From Setaria digitata (Eukaryota > Nematoda > Chromadorea > Rhabditida > Setariidae), in the NCBI GenBank assembly GCA_003640385.1, contig RCAB01000306.1:1-64000 (forward strand): a DNA stretch of 64,000 bases. Reading direction: 5' to 3'. The notes under the pieces are model-generated. The model saw nothing but the letters and a program-made list of their open reading frames with translations. It searched no databases and was not told the DNA's origin. Of this stretch, positions 48,995 to 62,079 are shown piece by piece. Numbering within the stretch: the first letter of the stretch is position 1; the number at the start of each line of letters is the position of its first letter. The position numbers were made by a program, and so were the translations under genes.

Positions 48995-49738
48995 ACTACA
49001 AAAAAATTCCAAAAATATCAAGGTCTCTGTTGGTAACATACTGCCACTCTGTATGCATCAAATATATAAAGCAATTTGACAATGCCATTTATACATTGCA
49101 GTTCATCTATTCAGCATTTCGAGTGTTTTCTGTCCTAAAACACCTTGTAACTATTGAAACTTCTTCAATAAGTAATCACATGGAATATGCTAAATCGTAA
49201 CTAAAGTCTACTATTTTCTTCATTTTTGTTCTGAAAGACTACTGTGCCAGAATATACTTTAACTGTATGAAAATGCAGAACCTTTGATCAAAACTGCAGT
49301 GACAAATCATATACTATTCCTCCTCAACTCAACGGTTCAGCATCCAACTATATTCAACTATTTTTCATTTATGTAAGGAACATGATCATATTTAGAGTAG
49401 CTACTATGATAATATGAACTACCTGAGAGTTTCTAACTAGGCGTCGAATGAGCTTACAGTCACATAATAAAGAATGATTATATATTCTCGTAAACAAACA
49501 TAATATTCCGCATAGATTATACTTGGAAATTAGAAAACTATTCTTTTTAAAACAATTTTTACTTTTTTTAGTTCGTTATTTAAAGTTGTACTGTCAACAC
49601 TTCATACGAAAAACTAAATTAATTAATCCATTGAAATCTAAAAGTCGACCAGCACACAACATACAAATGTCACTAATACCGCAATTCGCGGTTTCTTCAT
49701 ATATATATATGAAGAATATATATATATTATATATTTCT

Positions 49739-49774
<36 letters not shown>

Positions 49775-50695
49775 AGAATTAAAATAAAGTCATTTAGAGA
49801 TATCAAATCAACAAGACTAAATCGAATCTTCTAGACTATACTTGAAGTAAAAGTATATGTGCTGTCTCGGCGACCAGTATCTCAAACAACGGTATATCAA
49901 ATTAATGCTTTTCTGAACGGTATATAACAAAATTTAATACTATGTTTTCCATGAAAACTTTATGTGAAAGGATGAGGTTTTTAGAAGGTAGAGCCATATG
50001 TAATAAGAAAATGTGGAGGAAGACAATACAGCTGGGCATTCTGACTGTATGAAATACGAGTAGAAAACATCACCGGTAAAAAAAGACTTAGTGGTTGTGG
50101 AAGTAAAATTACAAACATAGATGAATGCAGAACCAAAGTATTCCAGCGCACTTCTCTTGGGTTGCTTGTTACCGTAAAGATCTGACACCATTTTTTAAAG
50201 AACAGTTGCTCAATAAACACCGTCTCTGACTATGTAATAGCAATCAGATTACAAAAAGTATAAGCAGCGAAGTCTAAAAAAAGAATTCTAAAAAGCCAAT
50301 GACTTGATAAACAATTTTACAGATACGAAGACGTTATGAATTAAATCACAAGGAATACAACCTACAACCTTTGAAAAATATTCAGCATGAACGAAAAGAA
50401 TCAAATATAGTGAGCTACGAAACATGAAAATGAAGATAGAAGCTGAATTTTCTTTTAATGTTAAGAAAAAAAAAACCATAGCATTATAAAGTAAATTCTA
50501 AGAAACACCGAGTAGAAAGTACAAACTAAACTAGATAGGCAACTGTCCGTATCAGGAAACAACTACCATAGGAAGCAGGCATTTTTTTAGCCGTGTAGAA
50601 GTTAAACTCAATCGACACAAAGGATGCTGCTGCTAGTTTTACAAAGGCAATTTCGAGCAGATTCTTATACCTCTATAGCGTCAGTGACTTGACTG
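48995..50695. other. Convergent intergenic region, ABHD18-like gene to cyc-1
   Basis: No gene recognised. It should include the 3' UTRs of both converging genes. A pair of AT-rich palindromes sits at 49695-49778. The open frames at 49523-49834 and 49940-50220 have no recognisable features. Confidence 0.6.
49695..49778. repeat. Two adjacent AT-rich perfect palindromes
   Basis: A 20-bp palindrome with CTTCAT arms (49695-49714) is followed by a 44-bp palindrome whose arms begin TTCTTACATA and end TATGTAAGAA (49735-49778) around a TA core. These could extrude as hairpins and probably arose from TA repeat expansion. Confidence 0.85.
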
Positions 50696-53126
50696 TCAGT
50701 TCTCTTTTGTTTTTGGCCTTTCACGTCCTTTTACTGTCTTCCACATGCTCTTACGTCCCTTTATGTAAGTCCAAGCGTGCCGTTTTCCATAAACTAGTAC
50801 GAAAGTTAGCAGCGGCAAGAACAGTAATGCCTAAAATTAAGAAAATTTATTTTTAGTTACCACTTATAATTGTAGAACCTCTTACCGGTATGGAATTAAA
50901 AACTATACGTCGGAACATTGTGACAACATCGTACATCGGTTCGAGCATTATTAATTTAACAAGTAGATGTGGATTTCTTAAACAGCTTGCAGCATATCTC
51001 CAATTCAGAAACTACCGCACTCAGTTTTTTATGCCTTTGTCTGTGACTGCTACTTTGAAAGTCCAAACCATTATGAACTGCTTGAAATTGAATGTCAAAA
51101 AGTACGGTTTCAAATATTTTAGGTATTAGATGCCAAATGTACACCTAATTGTCAATTTCCAGTTCTGGAAATAAAATTTTTGATTCCCTTCCTTGTGTTG
51201 AAGAAGGAAATCACAGGAATAGAAGGTGACATTTCGAAAATTCCAAATAAATCTTTGAAAAGATAATCAGCAACAGCATATTGTTCCGCTGTAGTGACTA
51301 CATCAGAAGAAGAGAATGTATTTTTATACCATTAATTCTTAAAAGCGTATTCTACTGAACTGATAGTGAAATTAAATTACCTTCAGGAATAATCTCTTCT
51401 TTTTTTCATAGAATGGTTCCGCTGTCCAACGCATAAATGTGCACACATCTTTTGCTTGTTGACTAGCGGTTGCCGGTGTACCATCTTTGTATTCAATACC
51501 ACCATCGAACAACTGCTGCGGCATACCAATAACACCATCAGGGAAATATGGATTATAATACTTTCCTTCATCCAGCTATAAAGTGAACTATGCTTAATCC
51601 AAAGTTATTATGTATCGTTACTGAAGCTAAAATTTTAATATTAAGACACCAAAAAATAACACTAAAAATTCAGTTGCGGATACTGCAAAGTGGTTCTTCG
51701 AAATTCTTTGCAGAAAACTTTCAATAATGAAACTTGATTGGCTATCCTGAATCATTGTTAAAGAACGTCTTGAAAACAAACCTTCACACCAGCTGGAGTA
51801 TCAACATATGAGGTTAATAATGAGAAAACATAATCTTCAGCACCTTCTCGTGTGAGCAATAACATTGAAAGATCCGGTGGGTACGCACCACCGTTCGCTG
51901 CTTTTGCTGCAGCGACATTCGGGTACGGTGATAACAAATGATCATTTAGATCGCCTGGCCGTTCGATTGGGTTCCCTGCAATATGTTTCGAGACTTTGAA
52001 ATTTTGAAATACTGAAATTACAAGGACGCAGAGAAACAACTATAAAATCATCATCAACTACAATTAGAAATCTATGATCTTTAATTTCGTTGCAGCAATG
52101 ATCAAATACGGCATTACCTGTCAGATATAAACAACATAAGATGCGTCACTTACCAGCTTCATCGAAGTCGGGTATAGTAACAGCAGCAGCTTCTGCTTTT
52201 GCTTCCTCCTCAGTCATAATATTTCCAACTAAATGACGGTAAGCTATCCATTTCATGGAATGGCAAGCCTTACATACTTGTTTGTATACCTCATAACCTC
52301 GACGTGCGCTGTAAAGTTGCTCAACAAATTACATCAGTTTAAAACCTTACAAATTTCAGCAATGAAATATGTTGGTATTTTGAAAGCGTTTCCGAGAAAA
52401 CTGAAGCATTTTTTCATAGGAAAAAAAAATGATTTTAAGAATAATCCATTCTTTGAATAGTGATTTACGATTCTGATACTACGGCGAGCACAGAGGTTGC
52501 AAACCCAGCTGACTTCTGCTCTTATTATTCTTGTCACACTGATAAAACTGAAGAAATGAAAACATACGAAGCCATATCGATGGTACCAAACACTCGTTTG
52601 TGACCCCATGGTAAATGTGCAGGATGTGGAAAATGTTCAAAAGCTTCCACTTTTACAGCATTTTCCAATGCACATAGTAAGCCAGCACCAACTATCGATA
52701 CAGCGCCAGCCCCAACAGCTAAAGGCCGCTAAAATTCATATGAATATTTTACTAAACTGATTTGCCCCACTAAATATTCACTAACCATTAAATATTAAAT
52801 CTTTTATCTTCTAAAATTTGAAGAATTTATGAAAAGAATTGACAGAGTCTTCACTGTTAAAAATCCTTTTCCTAAACAGTCCATAATGTTTAATGCCTTC
52901 TGTTCATAAGTCATCTGCTAACTCAGTACTTCTTAGTATTTGGTCACTCATGTTTCTCAGTATCCATACAGCTACGTACTGGACGCAAGAACGGTAAAAT
53001 TTCAGCAAAAAACAAAGTATGCTCATGTTATTTTTAAAAAAAAAGGAAAGAAAAAACTATTTAAATTCATTGAAACCTACCCGAAAACAATGGCCAAAAG
53101 TAGCCCTATGCATCGGCGAACTGTTC
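50696..53126 (-). CDS. cyc-1: Cytochrome c1, haem subunit of respiratory complex III
   Basis: Transfers electrons from the Rieske protein to cytochrome c in the mitochondrial inner membrane. Exons on the minus strand: 53126-53081 (ATG at 53113), 52728-52568, 52308-52154, 51975-51782, 51575-51381, 50830-50696. They total 291 codons from that ATG, giving 290 residues (human precursor 325). The N-terminus [17 protein letters not shown] is basic and serine-poor, followed by a hydrophobic stretch [15 protein letters not shown], fitting a bipartite presequence. The haem site VCKACH is at residues 76-81 with YRHLVG after it. Other landmarks are [51 protein letters not shown] (Met199 as likely axial ligand), [17 protein letters not shown]. 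The C-terminal anchor [15 protein letters not shown] is followed by a basic tail. The acceptor TTTTCAG just before the ATG fits trans-splicing or a 5' UTR intron. Confidence 0.97.
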
Positions 53127-54034
53127 CTGAAAATAAATTAACTTGGAATAACAATCACATGACAAGAGGTACTTCGCAAAAGCAAAACACGACATGACTT
53201 CACGGGCTTGTACCTTCCTTCTCCTTTTCATCTTCTAACAGAGTCTGATTTTTAGCAAGTAATTTCCTAACTGCAATCATAGAATTGTTGGTTGCAATTT
53301 GCTTCCCAACACGAAGCAGTCATTTATACAGAAGCTGACTGCTGTTTGCACAACTTTTTTTCTCACCAACATTTGTAATTTCCTGTTTAGTATTCCTTTG
53401 ATCCTTAATAGCCATCATCCTAACACAGTTAAAATCTTACCACTCATTGCCACCTTTTTAAATACAGCACCTTATACCAAACACAAATTATTATTGTACC
53501 TAGAAATAGCTGTCAACTACTAATTTCAGCCCGCTGACAGTAACTGTCTTAAGTATTTCTTAAAATGACTGTTGATAGAGTTGCAGGGATTTTCAATCTT
53601 TTTTAAAATGCGTTTCAAGAAACTTAATATTCCAATAAGAAAAGAAGAGAAATGGATGATTGATTTTTTTTAAATATGTACTCTGCCTCACCAGTTTCGC
53701 AATAGATAAAATTGATGATATCTAAAAATTGCATTTTAGAGAATTTTCAAGGAAATAGGACAGGTTATTTCATGCATTGAACTCAGTTTTTGTTTAGTAT
53801 CATTTATTTGTCTAACAAATGAATGGCAATTTTCGCTCGTCTCCTCCTAAAATGATTGTCACCTCACTTCGAGTGTTTTTTTTTTTTTAATGAGCTGAGT
53901 GAAAACTTCACACCTGATAAAATGGGCATGAAAGCAAACTTCAAATTATAAAATAACTCTATATGGAAGGCACTTTAAATAGTACCTTTTCTTGTCACAA
54001 TACTAGACTGTATTAGAATACAGATTTGAGCTAG
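53127..54034. other. Spacer between the 81-residue gene and cyc-1
   Basis: About 900 bp on the same-strand interval between two minus-strand genes. No coding sequence recognised; the plus-strand open frame at 53299-53523 has no family features. If the two genes were an operon, this would be the intercistronic region. Confidence 0.55.
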
Positions 54035-54551
54035 CTACGCAAATCCTCCTCTTTCTGTTATATAAGCTTTCTGACCGAAATGTGCGATATTTACAGCATT
54101 TGGAAAGAAATCCGAATGCTGGTAGTAAGTTGGTAACGGTACTGCTTCTATGCATGTCTGAACTAGTTCTACGAATGATTCATTCAGACTAAATGCAGAG
54201 ACATACATAGTTTAAGTGAAAACAGTGATTAATACAACAATTCAGAAAGCACAGTAATTTCAGTCGACTATCATATCTTTTACTTCAACAGTTTGTCACG
54301 GCGCTTTAATATGAGTGGTTTATATCTCAAAACGTGATATCATGCAGGTTATTATGAAATTGGGGAAGTAAAGACGAGAAGAAAGAAATGAACTTTTCAG
54401 TCTAAGAAAGCTTATTTAATGACAAATTATGTTCGGAAATATGGACATTTCTACAAAACCTCCTTCGTTCTTCTCGAACTTCGCCGTGAAAAGTCTCAAT
54501 CTGCCGTACAATTTCTACACTAAGATCTCTCGAAGATCGAGACCTAGACAT
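54035..54551 (-). CDS. Uncharacterised small protein, two exons
   Basis: Two exons, 54551-54460 and 54188-54035, join in phase across GT-AG borders to give 82 codons and an 81-residue product. It starts MSRSRSSRDLSVEIVRQIE, continues with TFHGEVREERRS and LNESFVELVQTCIEAV, and ends in PLPTYYQHSDFFPNA and ITERGGFA. The first part is charged and likely helical; the end is richer in aromatic residues and proline. No signal peptide or membrane segment is visible. I do not recognise the family. Support comes from the ATG, the intact frame through both exons, the matching splice phase and the protein-like composition in an AT-rich region. It lies about 0.9 kb upstream of cyc-1 on the same strand. 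It could have further exons. Confidence 0.55.
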
Positions 54552-55862
54552 TTCGCGGCGCCGCTATGAAAATATGAGAATCCTATGGATAGCTGGTATG
54601 ACTGTTAACGATAATGAATTCACTCCAGCGATTAGCAATCCAAAAAGAGAAATTAATTGAAGAATGAATACTCAAAAATGAAACCTTACCATTATTTTGA
54701 AGGTAAGAAAAAAAACCTAATCTATCCTCTATTCTGAAATCTAATGTTTGAAATTGCACGGTATAGATTTGCTTATATATTATTACTTATTCTGCATTAG
54801 CCTGAAGTGCAGTTAACTGGTCCTTTATCAGCCTTTACTTCATGAAATGTGCGTAAATCAGATACATTTTTTGAAATGCTACAAAAACCGAATGCTCAAA
54901 TCTTTTTAAGAGAACTTTATCATTTAGTAAGCACGAGAAAAGGTTGAAATATGAAATTGTTGCTTTTTATCTCCTGGCTACTGGCGCATTTTTAATTATA
55001 ATCTGGATTTAGTTTAACTAACATATCTTAAGTGCTAGTTCCTCAGCAAATGATTTGTTTCAAATCCATAAGAAAATTGGCTGTGATACTATGCAGAACA
55101 AAGAACATTACTGATTTAACACTAATTTTAGGTTATATTACAATAGTGGGTGACAAATTTTGAATTTTGACTATTTTGAGAGGGCAAGCATGAGATGTGA
55201 AATAATGGGGCGAAAGAAGCATCTTCAGCCGTCTGTTGATTGATAAGTCCAATAACTGATAAGTAATTAAAACTAGATAATTATTACTCTAATCAAGATA
55301 TTTCGCTTAATTCATTCCGTGCAATTACAACATACACGTTGCTAAATTCAGTAGTAGATGGCATTGGAATTGATAATGGCTGGAATGATAAATTGAACCT
55401 TAGAAAAATAAAACAAAAATTTAATGGCGAAAAGTTGAATAAATGAAAAAAAAAAAAAGCAAAACAAAATGTTTTTTTAACATTATGAACAAATAAAGGC
55501 TCACATTATCAGCAAAAATCATTATACTCGAACAAAATTTTTGATATTTCAATTTTGGCAATTTTGGAAATATTTTTATTTTACAGTGGTCATTTTTGTG
55601 AATTGTATGGTAAAAATTATTGGTCAAAAAAGGTAAAAAAAAAAAATTTTGCTAAGTCAAAAATACAAAAATTAGAGGAAGAAAGTAGTCTGTTTGAGAA
55701 TATTAATCGTTCCCACTCCTAATAGTTTCAAATAATACTTTTAAAAATTAAATTATTAAAAAAAAAAAACTGTTATTTTATTATTTTGAAATATAGCTAT
55801 TATTTTATTATTTTTGAATTAAAAAAAAAAAAATTGTTTGAGCAAATAACAGTTTTTCTTTC

Positions 55863-55888
55863 TTTTTTTTTTTTTTTTTTTTTTTTTT
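55863..55888. repeat. Poly-T tract
   Basis: An almost uninterrupted run of T, the longest homopolymer in the window. Confidence 0.9.
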
Positions 55889-56422
55889 CAATTTAACTGT
55901 TATTTGAAAATCGATTCTGTACCTTTTTACTTCCGAATTTCAATTCAAAAGTTCATGTTAATCTTTTCATTTTAGCGGCCGTTCAACTTTTGAAGTTTTT
56001 TAACACTTCCTAATGCCGAGAATTTAAATTACGGAACCAAAAAATGTGATGAATTTTGAAGTGATAAAATTTGAATATCACTATCTTTCAATCCTTATAT
56101 TTAAAAAAAAAAAAGAAAAAAAAGCTCACACCTAAAACAAGCACATATCACCCTTGACGTGGTGGTGCACTGTACTGGTTATTTCTCGGAGTATCCGGAA
56201 AAATCTCTCGGTTCACCCGGAATTTCCTTATAGACAGTTTACAACCTACACTCCAATGCACATTCCGATACGCCACTGTACACCACAGCATCCCAGAAAT
56301 TACTTCATCATATTCCACTTGACCTTTCACCTTTTGCTTTTCGGGAAGCGGGGGGGGGGAACTAATTTCATTGGTTTCTGCCCCTCTCTATTTTCCATAC
56401 TCTTTCCGGTATTGTAACCGCC

Positions 56423-56436
56423 GTTGCCATGACAAC
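56423..56436. promoter_or_regulatory. X-box (RFX/DAF-19-type) motif
   Basis: GTTGCCATGACAAC fits the palindromic RFX-family consensus (RYYNYY-AT-RRNRAC) at every position. It sits in a locally GC-rich island, unusual here. In C. elegans such sites lie just upstream of ciliary genes and bind DAF-19. No confident gene starts within a few hundred bases on either strand, so function is unproven. Confidence 0.4.
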
Positions 56437-59400
56437 GATGTGGGCGCGTGCGTGTGCCGCGCGTACGCAACGCATCGGAAACATCTTGAAGCTAAGTTTC
56501 CCTTTCTTCTTTCTAGATTAGCATTTTTGGAAGGAAGTGTCGACCGGTCGAGGATTATTTCTCCATTATTCTTTGCATTTTTCTGAAATAAAATGGAAGC
56601 TTTAGTGGATTAGTTTTCTTTGTTGCTTTTAGAGGAAGAAAGTCGTAAAATCCCGGGAAATCTTGGAGAATTTGATTAGTTCTGGACACTTTGTCCTTTT
56701 TTTTTTTCTTTTATTTAAAATAGGCGTATTAGAAATTGGAGTGCAGAAATGCACGATTTTAATTACGTATCACTCATCGAAATTTTGCTCCTGAAGAGGT
56801 TTTTCATTTCCGGAGTCCGTGTTTTAGTTCTAGTTTCTTCTTCATGAAATTCTAGAAATTCCTTCCTAAGAGAATAAAGATATACTTTGGGTTGACGGTA
56901 TTTGTTTGGTCGGAATTTTAACTTTGAGATTTTGCCGTTTCCGCAGTCTTCATTTTATTTTTATTTCAATTTTTTCATTTTATCTTCTTTTCTGTTGCTT
57001 TTACTCAACTTTCAGCTTGAGAAGAGACTTTTTCCTGTCTGATTCCTAAGCAAATATTTCTCTATTCTTCTACAACATGTTTTATTTACTTTTCCTCACT
57101 TTTGGAATTCATACTGGTTCTCCGTCCTATCCTGAAATCTTTCTGCCCCTGGAATAGTTTCATTTACGACGCTGAAATAACAGTAACCATGTGACTTCCT
57201 GCTCAGATTACAAAAATCCACCTTTTTCGGTATTTGTGTGTACTAATTGATTGCTAATTTTGTAAAATCTTTAATTAACGTGTAATATATATTTGCAACT
57301 TCATGTCCACTAGTGTTAATTACTCTTTTAATCGTTCTGATTAACATTTACCATAATTCATTTCCCTTATGAATTGATCACTGATGCTGTGTTCTTTTGA
57401 TCACACACAAATTATCATCGATTGCTCTTTAGAATTATAAATGTTAGGTAGCATAATTTAAGTAATTTATATTTAGTTATCAGGAAATATTAGTATTCAT
57501 CCTAAACAGGTAATCCTTTTTTCCACTCTTCTTCCTTTTCCATTCTTTTTTTTTTCTTTTTTTGATTGTCTTCTTAAATACTGGTGAAATATATGCAAAT
57601 ATGAAATTTCGAAGCATAGTTTTAAGCAGTCTTTAATTTGCAGCTGTGCATTTTTTGATGCAAGAAAACACTGAAAGAGAGGGAGAATGGAGTAGTTAAG
57701 TCATCGTTTATCAATCATGATTGTTTAAACATTTCCCTTAACACTTAATTATCAAAATGTGTTAATGATTGATTTGCCGAGAAATATACATTTTGCAGAA
57801 TTAAACCGAACTTATAAACAGTTGGTTTGAAAGTATGTAGTTTAGAATTTTATCCCACCTAATACAATGTGTTTAAATGCATAATCATTTGAATTGTGTA
57901 AAAACACTAAATGAGGATAACATCATAATTCATGGAGCCATCGTTCAAAATTCGCAAATTCATTATTAGATGTTAAATTCCGTTTGTTTTTATTCTGATT
58001 ATTTTTCATAGAAGAAAGAGATAATATGTAATCGATGGATTCATCTCATTGAACATTGTTGCTTATTGTTTCGTACTTAATGATAGTGATGTTTGGTGAT
58101 TTAATTCGCTTTCTTCACTTCAATTCACTCAGTTTTGCTGCTCAAATGCGCGTTCCTTTGCACTGGAAGGAAAGTTTTCTTTGTTTTTGTAACTTTTGAA
58201 GCAATGAAACAAAAAGATAATGAAATTTTTATAATTTAAATTCTTAGATTTGTTTGAAGATTTTTCCAACATTTTTTTTCACTATTTAATTTATTTCTAA
58301 TTAGATTTACCGGCCGAGACTTCTTTCTATTTCTGCTCTGAAATATTTTCCTTGAGCTAAAAGTGAGATAGCAAATGGATGTCATTCAGGACCTCTGAGG
58401 GAGATTTGCACCGCAATTATTGATGTTGCTAATATTTTATTCCTTCAATTTAGCTTTCTTTCCAACAAAAAAAAAACTATTACTTAATGAAATATAATCG
58501 AAGTGATGTTATCAAGCTTAGTTAGCAGTTTTGGAATAATGATATTTAAGCAAATAAGATGCCCTATTATCAATAGTTCGACGATAAGGCATTTTTTTTA
58601 TTCTTTTCGATAAGTAGTCTTGCGATGTTAAGTGAAAACCAATAATTAGGTTGGTTCTTACTTTCTGTGTTTTAAGAATGTGTGTCAGAAATCGTTTCCC
58701 TCAAAGGCAGCTGCTGATTAGATAGATATGGCTGTGAAATATACCGAACAGAGGTTGTTTAATGTCGAGAAATTCCTTATTTGGAAATATCCGTGAATTG
58801 TAGTACGGATTTAGTGGATGAGCTGTAAGTGATGAAAAAAAAGTTGTCACTATGAGATATATCTTAGCTTGGATTGCAAGGGATGAATATACTTTTATTT
58901 GGATACTTATTGATGATATTCTTCTTACTTCCAAATACATAATTTTCGAAGGGTCTTCCTTCCCTCAGGCATTCATCTCATCTCTTCCCTATTCTTTCTC
59001 TTCACTTTCCATATCCATTTTGACATAGCACACTTCACATATATCGCACCATTCCCTCTTCTTGCATTGTCAAGTGTCTTAATTGTAGACATTGTTAGCT
59101 TGAACATGAAAAAAAAAAAACATTACGACGTTGAAATGAGGCAAGGTTTCATTCACATCATTGCTAACGTAAAATGGTTTCGTAGTTTTTAGCCTTTTTC
59201 AAAGTGTCTTGTTATTCACTCTCCTCCATCCTTGACTGCATTATGTGTTGAAATGTAAAGTAAGGCTTGAAAGCTCCTTATTGATGAAGATAGTTGATAA
59301 TGGCTCAGCCTATGAGGTAGATTCTAATGATTGGTTGGTTGGATGGCTATCTTCGAGAAACAAATGCTATGGAACTCGTCCTACTGCACTAATTTCTATA

Positions 59401-59437
59401 CATCAATGTACAGGTATCTTTATAAAAGCGTTTATCA

Positions 59438-59450
59438 CCTGTACTGTGTC

Positions 59451-59485
<35 letters not shown>

Positions 59486-59497
59486 ATACAGTACAGG
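59438..59497. repeat. Imperfect inverted repeat around a TA run
   Basis: Arms CCTGTACTGTGTCTT (59438-59452) and AAGATACAGTACAGG (59483-59497) are complementary except at one position, flanking a 30-bp AT-only loop. A stable hairpin is possible. Confidence 0.8.
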
Positions 59498-61367
59498 ATA
59501 TATATTTGTCAGCGACTGGACATATATGTGAATGTGTATACCAATCTAAATATATCTACGTTTGTAGTATTGAGTAAACAAAATTGTTTGGCCCATACGC
59601 ACTGTTCTCGAGGTCATCCGTCTAGTGACAAGAAGAGGATGTTGCCTTGTTGACCAAGAGTTGATGTCGGTGCTTTATCGTATCGTTTATTTTATCACAG
59701 TATAGACTATCATATCAGCGGTTAACAGTTAAAGGATGCAAGCTATAAAATCGATAGTTGTTTATTATTTATCACTGCAGTTGTTGCTTTATTTGTTTTT
59801 ATTGGAAATTGTGGAAGAAATAGCAGAACATTTCCTTGTTTAGAATAATGTGTTGCTATTCGAAGTATTCGAAGAATCCCACCATTTCTAAGACTTTTGA
59901 ATGTTTTGATATATCTGGCTTACTTTGCAATTATCTTTTTCTTTAAAGAATAGAAATTATGTTATTTACCTATATATTCTGGCTATCTCCCCTAAACCGA
60001 AATTAGAAAGTATTTTCCGCTGGTTTTTTTTTTTTTTCGTCGAGTATATTCAGTAGTAGGTATTCTGGTTTTTTTAGTTCTTCATATTTTCGACCTAGTT
60101 TTCTTGTAAGTTTATTGTTTTATTGCTGGACTATTTTTTTTTTTTTTTTTCAGATAATGCGTTTGATTTCCCACTATTCAGTTCTCTTTTAGACCCTAAA
60201 ATTTCAAATATTAGACTTTCACAATAAGAATCTGCTGTTAGGTTCAAAGTGCACATACTATTGCAGATGTATTTTCATGTTTTTTTCTTTTTTTTTTTTT
60301 TTTACGGGAACGAAATTGCAAATCTCTCTCTCTCTCTGGAAAAAACACCTTTCTTCATGTCTTATTCAGTATGATTTTGTGGGTGTTCTCATTTCTGAAC
60401 GATCTCTAATATAGTGATGGGTTGTATTTTTAACAGTAGCAAAATATGAAGCATGCACTAGGTATTTTTCTTTTTTTTGCTCTGATCATTTGTTTCTGCT
60501 TTATTAACTTTAGCATAAAAGAGTTCTTGAGGAAGAAGTATGTGGAAATCTTTCTCCCGTATTATGTGATTGTCATGTGATTGATTTGTCTGGTCAGCAC
60601 AGCATAAGTGGAAAGTTCGATTTGATATGGCCATTGCCATCTTGTACATTCCATGATGAATTTTCTAGATCGGATGTTTAGTGCTAACATTTTGATCATT
60701 ATATTCTAATGATACATTATTTGAAGACTAAGGTGAAATACCTCTCGTATCTGATTTCCTTCTTGCAATGCCTTTTTGTTTTCCTTTTTTTTTTCTTGAT
60801 ATGCATTTGTTGAGAGGATGTTTGGTGTCCTGCCAGCATATTCGTATGATTTCTTGCTGAGATAGTATGATGGTGATAGGCAAGGAAAAATAAGAGAGGA
60901 ATCAAAGAGCTCCAATCATTATGCTTCTTTGCACATGCTGCTGCTTTTTTTTTGGAGGCTTTAAAAATGAGCCAGACCTCAAGGAAATCATCGGGAAAAC
61001 TCAACCGTCTACTTTTTATAATTCCAATTTTACTTGAAATTGTTACAATGCACGATGGAATGGGTGTGATTTTTTTACATATATAGATGGTTTTTTCATT
61101 AAAATGAAAAAATGCATATAAAATTCGACGTTAACACCACCTACAGTAGTCATTTTAAAACGATAATGAAGATGATCGGTGGTTCATTAGGACAGCAAGT
61201 TGACCAGAGCCGCGAGCACTTTCTTCGAATGACAGCCACGATCACGGCACGACCACTTCATTCATTACGTGGACTTCACCTCTCCGTCTGTCTTCCGGGT
61301 GATGTGTAGCTCTCAGTGAAATTGAACAATTATGGGTGGGGCGCTACAGCAGCAGTTGACCACCGAA

Positions 61368-61421
61368 GCAGCAGCAGCAGCAGCAGCAAGAGCAGCGGCA
61401 GCACCTACCTACCTACCTACC
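61368..61421. repeat. GCA and CCTA short tandem repeats
   Basis: Seven GCA units (61368-61388) are followed after a short gap by about four and a half CCTA units (61404-61421), about 650 bp upstream of the mec-8 start codon. Confidence 0.85.
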
Positions 61422-62079
61422 ATCATGCACCATCACAGGCATTATGCCCTGCACTGCATCCGGTGCACAATTCCGTTCACACCGATGGTGTACATTCTAC
61501 CCTCTCCGGGGTTTTACACGTCTTTTGCTCCGTGTGTTTCACGTGTTAGCACGTCATATAGATACGCATTGATGAGTTTTTATTTTACTCTTGAATGGGA
61601 TGATAGATGACCTTGAGGATGATGTCCTTCGTATCGTAGCTCTATGTCTAGTTGATTCTCATTACTGAAAAATGACAATCAATACCCATTTATGTAATGA
61701 CTTTCTCATTGTACAGATTCTATTTCTGTTCTTATTATTCAATCGTATCTTTTATTAGCTTTTCGCAACATATTATTAATTCAAACTATTTCTGCACTGT
61801 TGGCTTACTGTAAGGAATTCCCTTTTCTTTAAATAAACTTTTCTTAAACTGTTCTTGATTCGTTTTCTGTCGTTAGGTTTAAATTTTTCACATATGTAAA
61901 CTTTGTAAAGTTTGTTCTTTTTTAGGCTTGTAAAGAAAGGACATTCATCCAAACAAACCACCCAAGTACGTGTCTGATTGTCACGTTACAGCGTAGTAAT
62001 TTATTTTTGAAAAGTCCCTCGAGAAAAAGAAATAAATCTGAAGCGATCACACTCACCGTCTGGGGGTCCGTCTCCGAAA

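Larger units (their letters stand above)
54552..62079. other. Long intergenic / 5' region upstream of mec-8
   Basis: About 7.5 kb without a recognised protein-coding exon. It holds a poly-T tract (55863-55888), a GC-rich island (about 56140-56560) with an X-box, an imperfect hairpin (59438-59497) and a second less AT-rich stretch (about 61110-61560) with GCA and CCTA repeats. The last could be a 5' noncoding exon or enhancer of mec-8; the open frames there (61112-61309, 61316-61610) have repeat-like or featureless products. Confidence 0.5.

Noticed and set aside
50890..51144. Open frames on both strands inside the cyc-1 gene
   Set aside because: They fall in a cyc-1 intron (50831-51380) and have no similarity to known proteins.
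61332..61610. 92-codon frame with poly-alanine upstream of mec-8
   Set aside because: The alanine run comes only from the GCA repeat; the rest has no protein-like features or splice link to mec-8.
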